This document shows, in pieces, positions 1 through 5,582 of a stretch of DNA of 10,516 bases (position 1 is the stretch's first letter; every line of letters starts with the position of its first letter). This DNA comes from Desulfobacteraceae bacterium (GTDB taxonomy: Bacteria > Desulfobacterota > Desulfobacteria > Desulfobacterales > Desulfobacteraceae), in the NCBI GenBank assembly GCA_011390435.1, contig JAABSK010000085.1, positions 1-10,516 on the forward strand, read 5' to 3'. A program made the position numbers and the translations under genes. Under the pieces are notes generated by a model. It was not told the DNA's origin. It saw nothing but the letters and a program-made list of their open reading frames with translations, and searched no databases.

Positions 1-410
1 TTTCGTTTGGTCATGGTCATACCGCGGGATCCAATGGAACCGCCGATGTAGACCTTCCCCTGGGCAGCGCCGTTCATCGCACCATTGGATGCATGGCCGT
101 GGACCACGATTTCAGCACCGGCGTTCAACCAGCCGATATCATCTGAGGCCGGCCCCATAATTTCGATCCGGGTGTTTTCACACCCCAGTGAACCGGCTCG
201 CTGGCCGGAGTGGCCGGTTATTTTTACACTGACAGGGTCATCGCCTGCATCCCAGAGCCGGCCGCCAATGCCGTGCTGGCCCAGGCCTTCGATTTCAAGG
301 TGTCGATGCCCGGTTTTGATGTGCTGGTGAACGATCTCTTCCAGAACCCTGGAAGGAATCCGCTGCCCATCTTTTTGTCCGGATATTTTGATAAATGTTT
401 CTTTTTTCAT
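1..410 (-). CDS. Glutamate synthase GXGXG-domain subunit (GltB3-like), C-terminus cut by window edge
   Basis: This is the third glutamate synthase gene of the run. It encodes the beta-helix GXGXG domain, which in large one-chain GltB is the C-terminal structural domain and here is a separate polypeptide. The 136 visible residues carry the expected glycine-rich repeats: GLGQHGIGG (43-51), ITGHSGQRAGSLG (64-76), LNAGAEIVVHGHASNGAMNG (95-114) and VYIGGSIGSRG (120-130). The reading frame is still open at position 1. The ATG at 408-410 is supported by AAGAAGG (minus strand, 419-425) 8 nt upstream, which overlaps the stop codon of the preceding gene; only 13 bp separate the two coding regions, so they are surely co-transcribed. 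A formylmethanofuran dehydrogenase subunit C (FmdC) has the same fold, but the position next to GltB1- and GltB2-like genes decides for glutamate synthase. Confidence 0.9.
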   Translation of the reverse strand, partial: MKKETFIKISGQKDGQRIPSRVLEEIVHQHIKTGHRHLEIEGLGQHGIGGRLWDAGDDPVSVKITGHSGQRAGSLGCENTRIEIMGPASDDIGWLNAGAEIVVHGHASNGAMNGAAQGKVYIGGSIGSRGMTMTKR

Positions 411-423
411 GGTTGATACCTTC

Positions 424-2058
424 TTAGACGACATATTTTATACTGAGGCGTTCTGCAGCCGCTTTGTCAGCAATGCCAAGCGCATCCGACATTCCAATGG
501 GCAATGAGGTTGAGCGCCCCAGCGGGGCCATGATCTTTTTAAGTTCCGTATCAAAAGACAGGTAAAGATCAACAATCCTCTGGGCAACATCTTCAGGGTC
601 AAGCCGTTTGTAAAGCCGTGGATCCTGGGATGTGATCCCCTTGGGGCAGATTCCCACGTTGCAGACATTGCACCGGTCTTCTTCAGTTCCAACGCACCCT
701 GCAGCAGCCTGCATCACATATTTTCCTGTTTGAACTCCGCTGGCGCCCAGCATAATGAGCGCTGCGGCATTGGCAGCCAGATTGCCGTTTTTGCCGATAC
801 CGCCGCCTGCAAAAATCGGAATTTCATTTTGCTTTCCGATTCTGGCAAGATTCAGATAGTTATCCCGGAGACAGGATGCAATGGGGTGCCCCATATGATC
901 CATGGAAACGGTGTAAGCAGCGCCGGTGCCGCCGTCTTCGCCATCAATGGCCAGGGCTGCGGCAAACTCATTCCGGGTCAGATTGTTCAATACGGCAAGC
1001 GAGGTGGAGGACGCAGAGATTTTCGGATACACGGGTACGCGGAACCCCCAGGCCATGGACATGGAGAGAATCATTTTGGCTACAGATTCCTCGATGGAAT
1101 ACTGGGTCTGATGGGTGGGGGGGCTTGGCAGGCTGATCCCCTGTGGAACACCACGGATGGCCGCGATGAGTTTATTGACCTTGTGCCACATCAGCAGGCC
1201 GCCATCACCGGGTTTTGCCCCCTGGCCATACTTGATTTCAATGGCACAGGGATCTTCCTTCATGTGGGGGATGGCATGGATAATCTCATCCCATCCAAAG
1301 TATCCAGATGCGATCTGGAGGATCACATATTTTAAAAACCGGGATCGAAGAAGCCGGGGCGGGCATCCGCCTTCTCCTGTACACATCCTTACCGGCATTT
1401 TCAGCTCTTCATTCAGATAGGCAACCCCCATCTGCAGTCCTTCCCACATGGTGGGGGAAAGCGCGCCAAAAGACATGCCGCCGATGATCAGCGGGTAGAT
1501 TTCCCGAACCGGAGGAATCCATCCTTTTTCCTTTAACAGCCGCATGTTTTCTTTGGGGGGAAGGATACGTCCCAAAAGGGTTTTGACTTCAAATTCATGA
1601 CGGCCGGCATCCAGTGCCGGGTCCGTCAGCATGGAAATCCGGGTGAATTTGATCTGGTCCAGCACAGATTCGGAAGCGTTTCGTCTACCGCCCCTGCGCC
1701 GGGGAATCCCTTTTTGATTGATATGGAATTTGAGGCGGTCCAGTCCGGGATTTTTTACCGGGGAAATGGCATCGTTCGGGCAGACCATGGTGCACATGGC
1801 ACAGCCGATACAGGCATTTTCCACCTGGGTTTTCTGGCGGATTCCATAAAAGGTATCATAGTGGTTGGTGTGTGGCTGGTTTTTTTTAACTGAGGTGCTG
1901 ATGCTTCTTTTCTGGAAGACATTCAGTTCAATGGCTTTGACCGGGCAGACAGCGGTGCATTGTCCGCACAGAGTGCATCGGTCATTGCTGTAATGGATCT
2001 GCCACGGCAGATCATTCAGGCTTAAGGATGAAGGCGCAAGGCTTCTGTTTGACGACAT
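424..2058 (-). CDS. gltB: Glutamate synthase FMN/Fe-S subunit with N-terminal 2x[4Fe-4S] ferredoxin domain (archaeal-type GltB2)
   Basis: This 544-residue protein is the catalytic synthase subunit, which reductively aminates 2-oxoglutarate to glutamate on FMN in the cytoplasm. A two-cluster ferredoxin domain comes first, with Cys 28/31/34/38 (CTLCGQCTAVCP) and Cys 83/86/89/93 (CIGCAMCTMVCP). The FMN-binding barrel follows from about residue 145, with IGGMSFGALS (192-201), QGAKPGDGG (279-287), DGEDGGTGAA (372-381) and GGGIGKNG (418-425). A cysteine group at 455, 463, 466 and 471, ending in CNVGICPKGITSQDP, corresponds to the Fe-S cluster site of GltB. Large one-chain GltB is about 1500 residues with no ferredoxin domain, so this is the split form. 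The start ATG has an ideal AGGAGGT 6 nt upstream. The gene overlaps the preceding amidotransferase gene by 37 bp. Electrons probably enter through the ferredoxin domain, but the donor is not shown here. Confidence 0.93.
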   Translation of the reverse strand: MSSNRSLAPSSLSLNDLPWQIHYSNDRCTLCGQCTAVCPVKAIELNVFQKRSISTSVKKNQPHTNHYDTFYGIRQKTQVENACIGCAMCTMVCPNDAISPVKNPGLDRLKFHINQKGIPRRRGGRRNASESVLDQIKFTRISMLTDPALDAGRHEFEVKTLLGRILPPKENMRLLKEKGWIPPVREIYPLIIGGMSFGALSPTMWEGLQMGVAYLNEELKMPVRMCTGEGGCPPRLLRSRFLKYVILQIASGYFGWDEIIHAIPHMKEDPCAIEIKYGQGAKPGDGGLLMWHKVNKLIAAIRGVPQGISLPSPPTHQTQYSIEESVAKMILSMSMAWGFRVPVYPKISASSTSLAVLNNLTRNEFAAALAIDGEDGGTGAAYTVSMDHMGHPIASCLRDNYLNLARIGKQNEIPIFAGGGIGKNGNLAANAAALIMLGASGVQTGKYVMQAAAGCVGTEEDRCNVCNVGICPKGITSQDPRLYKRLDPEDVAQRIVDLYLSFDTELKKIMAPLGRSTSLPIGMSDALGIADKAAAERLSIKYVV

Positions 2059-3152
2059 ATCTGTACCTCCTGGCGGTCAGAGCTGACAATAGCAGTATCA
2101 ATGTGCATGGGTTGAATATCTTTTGATTTGTCCCGGTCCGGAATCACAGCATCCAGGCCGCAGATTTCAGAAGAAAAAGCGAACAGGCCGGGTTTTCCAC
2201 CAACAACACCGGGGCGCAGTTTTTTTCGGTCCTGCACCATGAACAGGGAATGATCCGGCAGTGTTCCAATGACACAGTTCGGGCCATCAATGATCAACGG
2301 GCGGCAGCTGCGTTTCAGGTGGGTTAAAAATTCAGCATCAGGATGGTTTGTCAGAACATCATCCTGCAAGGGGGTGATGATATGTTTATAGGCATCCAGG
2401 CCCAGTTCAAGGCCGGCAATGGTATAATGCAGAATATGGGCGAAAACTTCGGAATCTGACTGATATCCCATATATCCTGGAAATTCCCTGGACAGCAGAA
2501 AGTCCCGGATGGGGATGAAAGCGGTGTTTTCTCCATTGGTCATGGTGCAGAAACCGCGGATGAAAAAAGGATGGCAGGCATACAGATCAATGGCGTAATT
2601 GGTGTTCTGACGTCCCTGAGCCATGATGATGCGGGCCTTGAGCTCTTTTCTGTCCAGCCCGAGATATGTCCCGAGGGTCATGGGGTCTCCGATTTCCTTG
2701 ATCATGATGGTGTCGGGCCAGAAGGAAAATACCACCATATCCTTTTTTTCTTCACCCATTTCCCGGATCTGCATCCGCAGCAGCATCAGGCGGTCAGCAA
2801 CGTCATCCGGATCAAGATTGTCCCATCCTTCCGGCAGTTCATAGGCCCGGATCAGGTAAATCCCCCTCTGGGGCGTTCCTTTCACCGGCTGTTTGGGAAC
2901 TTTCAGGGAAATTTTATATTTGGTCAGAAAGCCCTGGCCCATCATAAACAGGTCCAGCCTCCGAATGCCTTCTTCAGTAAAGATACCCGAGAGAATCGGT
3001 GCATCTTTCATCTCTTCAAACGGGCCGCCCAGGTCCTGGAGCAAAAGTCCCACACCCGAGCCGTCATGCCCTTCTTTCATCACATCAAGGGCTTTAATCG
3101 CCAGCATCGGGGAAACAGGTTCCTTGCTGGTAAGCGCAAACAGGCGACACAT
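2022..3152 (-). CDS. Class II glutamine amidotransferase subunit of glutamate synthase (GltB1-like)
   Basis: This 376-residue Ntn-hydrolase subunit hydrolyses glutamine to supply ammonia to the FMN subunit encoded next. The protein begins MCRLFAL, so removal of Met1 exposes Cys2 as the N-terminal nucleophile without a propeptide. Other class II features are HDGSGVG (29-35), TNGEN (205-209, the position of the family's NGE motif), SDSE (232-235), and DRKKLRPGVVGG (308-319) followed by FSSEICGLDAV (326-336), the usual end of the domain. The start is fixed by Cys2 and by an AGAAGGAGAA purine run (minus strand, 3162-3171), whose AGGAG core lies 11 nt upstream, a little far. Its 3' end overlaps the next gene by 37 bp, which implies translational coupling and a fixed stoichiometry. 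Taken alone it could be any stand-alone class II amidotransferase; the operon identifies it as GltB1-like. Confidence 0.92.
   Translation of the reverse strand: MCRLFALTSKEPVSPMLAIKALDVMKEGHDGSGVGLLLQDLGGPFEEMKDAPILSGIFTEEGIRRLDLFMMGQGFLTKYKISLKVPKQPVKGTPQRGIYLIRAYELPEGWDNLDPDDVADRLMLLRMQIREMGEEKKDMVVFSFWPDTIMIKEIGDPMTLGTYLGLDRKELKARIIMAQGRQNTNYAIDLYACHPFFIRGFCTMTNGENTAFIPIRDFLLSREFPGYMGYQSDSEVFAHILHYTIAGLELGLDAYKHIITPLQDDVLTNHPDAEFLTHLKRSCRPLIIDGPNCVIGTLPDHSLFMVQDRKKLRPGVVGGKPGLFAFSSEICGLDAVIPDRDKSKDIQPMHIDTAIVSSDRQEVQICRQTEALRLHP
2065..2071 (-). promoter_or_regulatory. Strong ribosome binding site of the FMN/Fe-S glutamate synthase gene
   Basis: On the minus strand this reads AGGAGGT, 6 nt before the ATG at 2056-2058. 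It lies inside the end of the upstream amidotransferase gene and fixes the start codon, and therefore the 37-bp gene overlap. Confidence 0.8.
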
Positions 3153-3216
3153 TGTAACAGGTTCTCCTTCTCGTTAAAGATTACCACAGCATAGAGCTTG
3201 ATTTCAGAGCATAAAG

Positions 3217-3232
3217 ATCCCCTCAGGGGGAT
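3217..3232. repeat. Short perfect inverted repeat in the glutamate synthase leader
   Basis: The sequence ATCCCC-TCAG-GGGGAT has two 6-bp arms that are exact reverse complements, around a 4-nt loop. It lies just downstream of the proposed start of transcription, within the untranslated leader. It may be a small RNA hairpin or an operator. It has no T-run directly behind it on the minus strand, so it does not look like an intrinsic terminator for the gene upstream. Confidence 0.5.
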
Positions 3233-3249
3233 AATTTTTCCAAATGTTC

Positions 3250-3278
3250 AGCTTAATTGAAAGCGTGTGGTATGTCAA
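3250..3278 (-). promoter_or_regulatory. Candidate sigma70-type promoter of the glutamate synthase operon
   Basis: On the minus strand a perfect -35 hexamer TTGACA (3273-3278) is followed after 17 nt by TAAGCT (3250-3255), which matches the -10 consensus at only three of six positions. Transcription would begin near 3243 and leave a leader of roughly 90 nt before the amidotransferase start codon. No sigma54-type GG-N10-GC element typical of nitrogen control was found in this gap. The -35 and the spacing are convincing, the -10 is weak. Confidence 0.35.
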
Positions 3279-3338
3279 TGAATTTATTGGATAAGAGTGC
3301 CTGGAGGATCTGTAAACCCGGTTGTTTTGCAAGGGTGA

Positions 3339-3731
3339 CTAATGGTGATGTCCGCAGCCGCCCTCTTTTTTATTTTTCTTGTGCTGACAGAAATCAAACA
3401 TGTGAAACAGCTTGAGTTCATTTTGTTCGAGCAGTGCAAGATTTTCACGGACCGTGTCTTTCTGTGCCTGGTAAATCTGAATTTTTTCTGCAGCAAGGCT
3501 TCTCTGGGAGCCGTCTCCCATGCATCGGGTGACCACGGCCGCTACCTGGTCCTCTTTTTGAAAGACCCCGGTTTTGCATTTGACTGTATCATCCTGAAGC
3601 TTCTGATTTTCTCTGATTTCAAGCGCACCGGTCTGGGTGTCTGCAATTAAAAAGAGGGCGGCTGTGCCAAAATGGTCGTGGATAAGACTGTCTAAGCCAT
3701 TGTTTTGTTTTACCGGAAATGCTATTTTCAT
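3339..3731 (-). CDS. NifX/NafY-type (dinitrogenase FeMo-cofactor family) protein with Cys/His-rich tail
   Basis: This 130-residue cytoplasmic protein has the RNase H-like fold of the family that includes NifX, NafY and the C-terminus of NifB. Visible family features are the start MKIAFPV, HDHFGTAALFLIADTQTGA (18-36) and MGDGSQRSLAAEKIQIYQA (71-89), which corresponds to the usual glycine-then-helix-then-GIxVY segment. The C-terminus is unusual: KKEGGCGHHH (121-130), preceded by Cys115 and His117, looks like a metal-binding tail. In sulfate reducers such proteins are common as orphans or beside Mrp/Nbp35 ATPases and usually have no proven link to nitrogenase. The ATG at 3729-3731 is chosen because GGAG lies 8 nt upstream and homologues begin at this MKIA; an in-frame ATG at 3773 would add 14 residues that do not resemble the family. 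The function is unknown; metal or Fe-S cluster handling is a reasonable inference. Confidence 0.82.
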   Translation of the reverse strand: MKIAFPVKQNNGLDSLIHDHFGTAALFLIADTQTGALEIRENQKLQDDTVKCKTGVFQKEDQVAAVVTRCMGDGSQRSLAAEKIQIYQAQKDTVRENLALLEQNELKLFHMFDFCQHKKNKKEGGCGHHH

Positions 3732-3739
3732 TTGATTGA

Positions 3740-3743
3740 CTCC
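3740..3743 (-). promoter_or_regulatory. Ribosome binding site that decides the NifX-like start
   Basis: GGAG on the minus strand lies 8 nt before the ATG at 3729-3731. The alternative ATG at 3771-3773 has no comparable purine run in front of it. Confidence 0.6.
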
Positions 3744-3768
3744 ACTAAATGATTCTGTTTGGAACTGC

Positions 3769-3774
3769 ATCATA
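3769..3774 (-). promoter_or_regulatory. Possible -10 element for the NifX-like gene
   Basis: The minus strand reads TATGAT, five of six matches to the -10 consensus, and would start transcription about 30 nt before the ATG at 3729-3731. The region 17-18 nt upstream (TTATCT or CTTATC) is a poor -35, so this is tentative. Confidence 0.28.
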
Positions 3775-3850
3775 CATAAATCCGATAAAAAAGATAAGGA
3801 TTAATTTTGGGATTGGCAATACTTAATGATTGCTTAAGATGGTGAATTGC

Positions 3851-4522
3851 ATGAAAAAAAACAGGGCCGGTTTTGTTCTGGGAGCGATACTGGCAACAAT
3901 TGCGCTTTGCATGCCTGTTTGTGCTGACGAAGCGCGTCACATCCCTGTCGGCCAGTTTTCCCAACAGAAAATGGATGACTGGCAGGCCAAAAAATTTGTC
4001 GGCGAAACCCGGTATACCATCACACGGGTTGGCGGTGAATTTGTGTTGAGAGCAGACAGCCATGCCGCTGCATCCGGACTGATCCGCAGAATCCGTGTGG
4101 ATCTTGATCAAACCCCGTATCTCAACTGGCGCTGGCGTATTGAGCAGCCACTGGCAGGTGATTATGATGAAAAAACACGGGCGGGTGATGATTATGCAGC
4201 AAGGGTGTATGTGGTGGTTTCCGGCGGGTTTGCCTTTTGGAATACCCGGGCGTTGAATTATGTCTGGGCCCGTCATTCAGCCCGAGGAGAGATCTGGCCC
4301 AATGCCTTTGCCCCTGAAAATGCAATCATGATGGCACTGCGCACTGCCCAGGATCCTGAATCGGTATGGCACAGTGAAAAGCGAAATGTCCGGGATGATT
4401 TGAAAAAACTGTTCAAAACCTCCATCCGGTTTATTGATGCCGTGGTCTTAATGACAGACACGGACAATACTGAAAACCGGGCCACTGCTGTTTACGGCGA
4501 TATCTATTTTTCCGGTCAATGA
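3851..4522 (+). CDS. Secreted DUF3047-family protein
   Basis: The protein of 223 residues begins with a clear Sec signal peptide: MKK, a hydrophobic core to about residue 22, and a likely cut after PVCA (about residue 26). The mature part matches DUF3047 by its general pattern: a beta-rich domain with LNWRWRIEQPL, a DDYAARVYVVV strand, ALNYVWA, and a C-terminal DAVVLMTDTDNTENRATAVYGDIYF segment that is the most conserved part of the family. The expected location is the periplasm and the biochemical role is unknown. Three in-frame starts compete: TTG at 3830, ATG at 3839 and ATG at 3851. The last puts MKK directly before the signal peptide and has a weak GGTG 6 nt upstream, so I chose it. The gene ends 10 bp from the convergent membrane-protein gene. 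The assignment rests on memory of the family's appearance, not on a search. Confidence 0.78.
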   Translation: MKKNRAGFVLGAILATIALCMPVCADEARHIPVGQFSQQKMDDWQAKKFVGETRYTITRVGGEFVLRADSHAAASGLIRRIRVDLDQTPYLNWRWRIEQPLAGDYDEKTRAGDDYAARVYVVVSGGFAFWNTRALNYVWARHSARGEIWPNAFAPENAIMMALRTAQDPESVWHSEKRNVRDDLKKLFKTSIRFIDAVVLMTDTDNTENRATAVYGDIYFSGQ

Positions 4523-4524
4523 CA

Positions 4525-4534
4525 AGCGGCCGCT
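4525..4534. repeat. 10-bp palindrome between two convergent stop codons
   Basis: AGCGGCCGCT is a perfect palindrome between the TGA of the DUF3047 gene (4520-4522) and the TAG of the Lgt-like gene (4533-4535), overlapping the latter. There is no loop and no T-run on either side, so an intrinsic terminator is not supported. Transcripts of the two convergent genes probably overlap. Confidence 0.4.
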
Positions 4535-5582
4535 ATGATTTGCTGTGATTTACATGGAAACGAATCTGTGCCCCTGTGACCTGACTTCTGCCGGTATACA
4601 GAAAGCTGGTCACCCATATTCCTTCTATAAAGAAGATGATCCCGGGATTCCAGAGACAGGAGAGTCCTCTGGTTAAAACAGGGAGCGTACTTTGTTCGTG
4701 AAACATGCAGGCTGCAGTAACGGCATAAACAATGGTGAGACCCGCCATGACCTGATATGGGGTGATTTTCAGGCTTCCTCTGAAATCAGCCCGTAAAAAT
4801 TCAGATAGAAACCGCCATATCTGAGTGATCAAAAGGGATGACACAAACGCCAGCCTGAATTCACCTGCCAGGTAAATTCCTGTACCTGCCAGCGCAGCAC
4901 CGCAATAAATGATCGCAGTGATAATCTGAACAGGAACAACCTTTGTGTTGTCAAGTCCGGAGGCATAGGTGATTTTTTTGGTCGCACCTGAGAACCGCAG
5001 GTAAAACCTGGCAAACAGTTTTTGTACAAATAGAGGCAGTGATGCAACAGGTTTTCCATAGCAGCACCCGAAACTAATGCATGCCAGTCGTCCCAGCCCT
5101 TCTCCATAGGCGTAGGCAATCGATGCCGCCGCAAGAAATGTGCTGACGGAGATGGAGAATCCCTGTGTCTTTCCAAGGGTATGATTCACACAATATACCA
5201 GGAGGGGGGATGCCAGAGTGCCGGCAAAAACAGCTCCGCCAACCGTGAGGGTGCTGCTCTTTTTTTCAACCAGCCGGGCAATCAGTTTTGCTGCGGGCAG
5301 GCAGATCAGCAGCAAAGAGACAATCAGGAGGCAGGCACCTGAGAGCGGAATTTCGGCGGCGCTGCTGAGGATCAAAAACATGACCACTGCAAAGGCATTG
5401 GCAGTGGCGCATAAAAATCCATAATAGGTCAGGTTCAGTCCGATCCATTGCCCCTGAGCTGTTTTTTTCCTGGGCAGGACTGCCAGAATCTGCCAGTTTT
5501 CCTTTGGCAGGTATTGGTATCCCCACAGGATCGAGAGGACAAGAAAAAGGCCAGTGATGCTGAGAAACAATAAATTATCCAA
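4533..5582 (-). CDS. Polytopic membrane protein related to prolipoprotein diacylglyceryl transferase (Lgt-like)
   Basis: This 349-residue inner-membrane protein has about eight or nine hydrophobic segments (near 3-22, 50-72, 81-104, 113-131, 144-160, 218-240, 245-262, 275-292 and 310-330). Two regions recall Lgt, which moves diacylglyceryl from phosphatidylglycerol onto lipoprotein cysteines. GEGLGRLACISFGCCYGKP (160-178) aligns with the Lgt signature GxGRxGNFxNG(C/E)xxG, and RFLSEFLRAD (257-266) aligns with the conserved R...E..R..D. VPVQ (216-219) resembles the HPxQ motif. The arginine of the signature (R165) and R257/E261/R264 are kept, but the two signature asparagines are C168 and F171 and the usual HGG motif is not evident. 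It may therefore act on a different acceptor or lipid. The start is TTG at 5580-5582, supported by AGGA 7 nt upstream. It overlaps the decarboxylase gene by 8 bp. Confidence 0.72.
   Translation of the reverse strand: MDNLLFLSITGLFLVLSILWGYQYLPKENWQILAVLPRKKTAQGQWIGLNLTYYGFLCATANAFAVVMFLILSSAAEIPLSGACLLIVSLLLICLPAAKLIARLVEKKSSTLTVGGAVFAGTLASPLLVYCVNHTLGKTQGFSISVSTFLAAASIAYAYGEGLGRLACISFGCCYGKPVASLPLFVQKLFARFYLRFSGATKKITYASGLDNTKVVPVQIITAIIYCGAALAGTGIYLAGEFRLAFVSSLLITQIWRFLSEFLRADFRGSLKITPYQVMAGLTIVYAVTAACMFHEQSTLPVLTRGLSCLWNPGIIFFIEGIWVTSFLYTGRSQVTGAQIRFHVNHSKS

Larger units (their letters stand above)
3153..3338. other. Intergenic region between the NifX-like gene and the glutamate synthase operon
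   Basis: This 186-bp gap holds no coding sequence that I can support. It contains the candidate promoter, the inverted repeat and the ribosome binding site of the amidotransferase gene (AGAAGGAGAA, 3162-3171). No clear intrinsic terminator follows the NifX-like gene, so read-through from that gene into the glutamate synthase genes is possible. Confidence 0.6.
3732..3850. other. Divergent intergenic region with overlapping inverted repeats
   Basis: This AT-rich gap of 119 bp must hold the promoters of both the NifX-like gene (minus) and the DUF3047 gene (plus). Two overlapping perfect inverted repeats lie just before the plus-strand gene: GCAAT (3816-3820) with ATTGC (3829-3833), and CTTAA (3822-3826) with TTAAG (3834-3838). 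On the plus strand TTGGCA (about 3813-3818) and TAAGAT (about 3835-3840) could form a promoter with 16-nt spacing, but transcription would then begin almost at the start codon. None of this is strong. Confidence 0.35.

Noticed and set aside
730..1335. Plus-strand reading frame of 201 codons opposite the FMN/Fe-S glutamate synthase gene
   Set aside because: It is antisense to a gene with clear catalytic motifs, has no ribosome binding site and resembles no protein family.
2571..3194. Plus-strand reading frame of 207 codons opposite the amidotransferase gene
   Set aside because: It is a shadow of a well-supported class II amidotransferase on the other strand.
3279..3338. Sigma54 promoter upstream of glutamate synthase
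   Set aside because: A TTGC occurs on the minus strand but the matching GG 10 bp upstream is missing.
3770..4276. Minus-strand frame of 168 codons opposite the DUF3047 gene
   Set aside because: The plus-strand gene has a signal peptide and a family match; the antisense frame has an odd His/Pro/Cys-rich composition and no motif.
4525..4534. Palindrome between convergent genes as a bidirectional terminator
   Set aside because: It is only 10 bp with no loop and no T-tract, so it does not meet the pattern of an intrinsic terminator.
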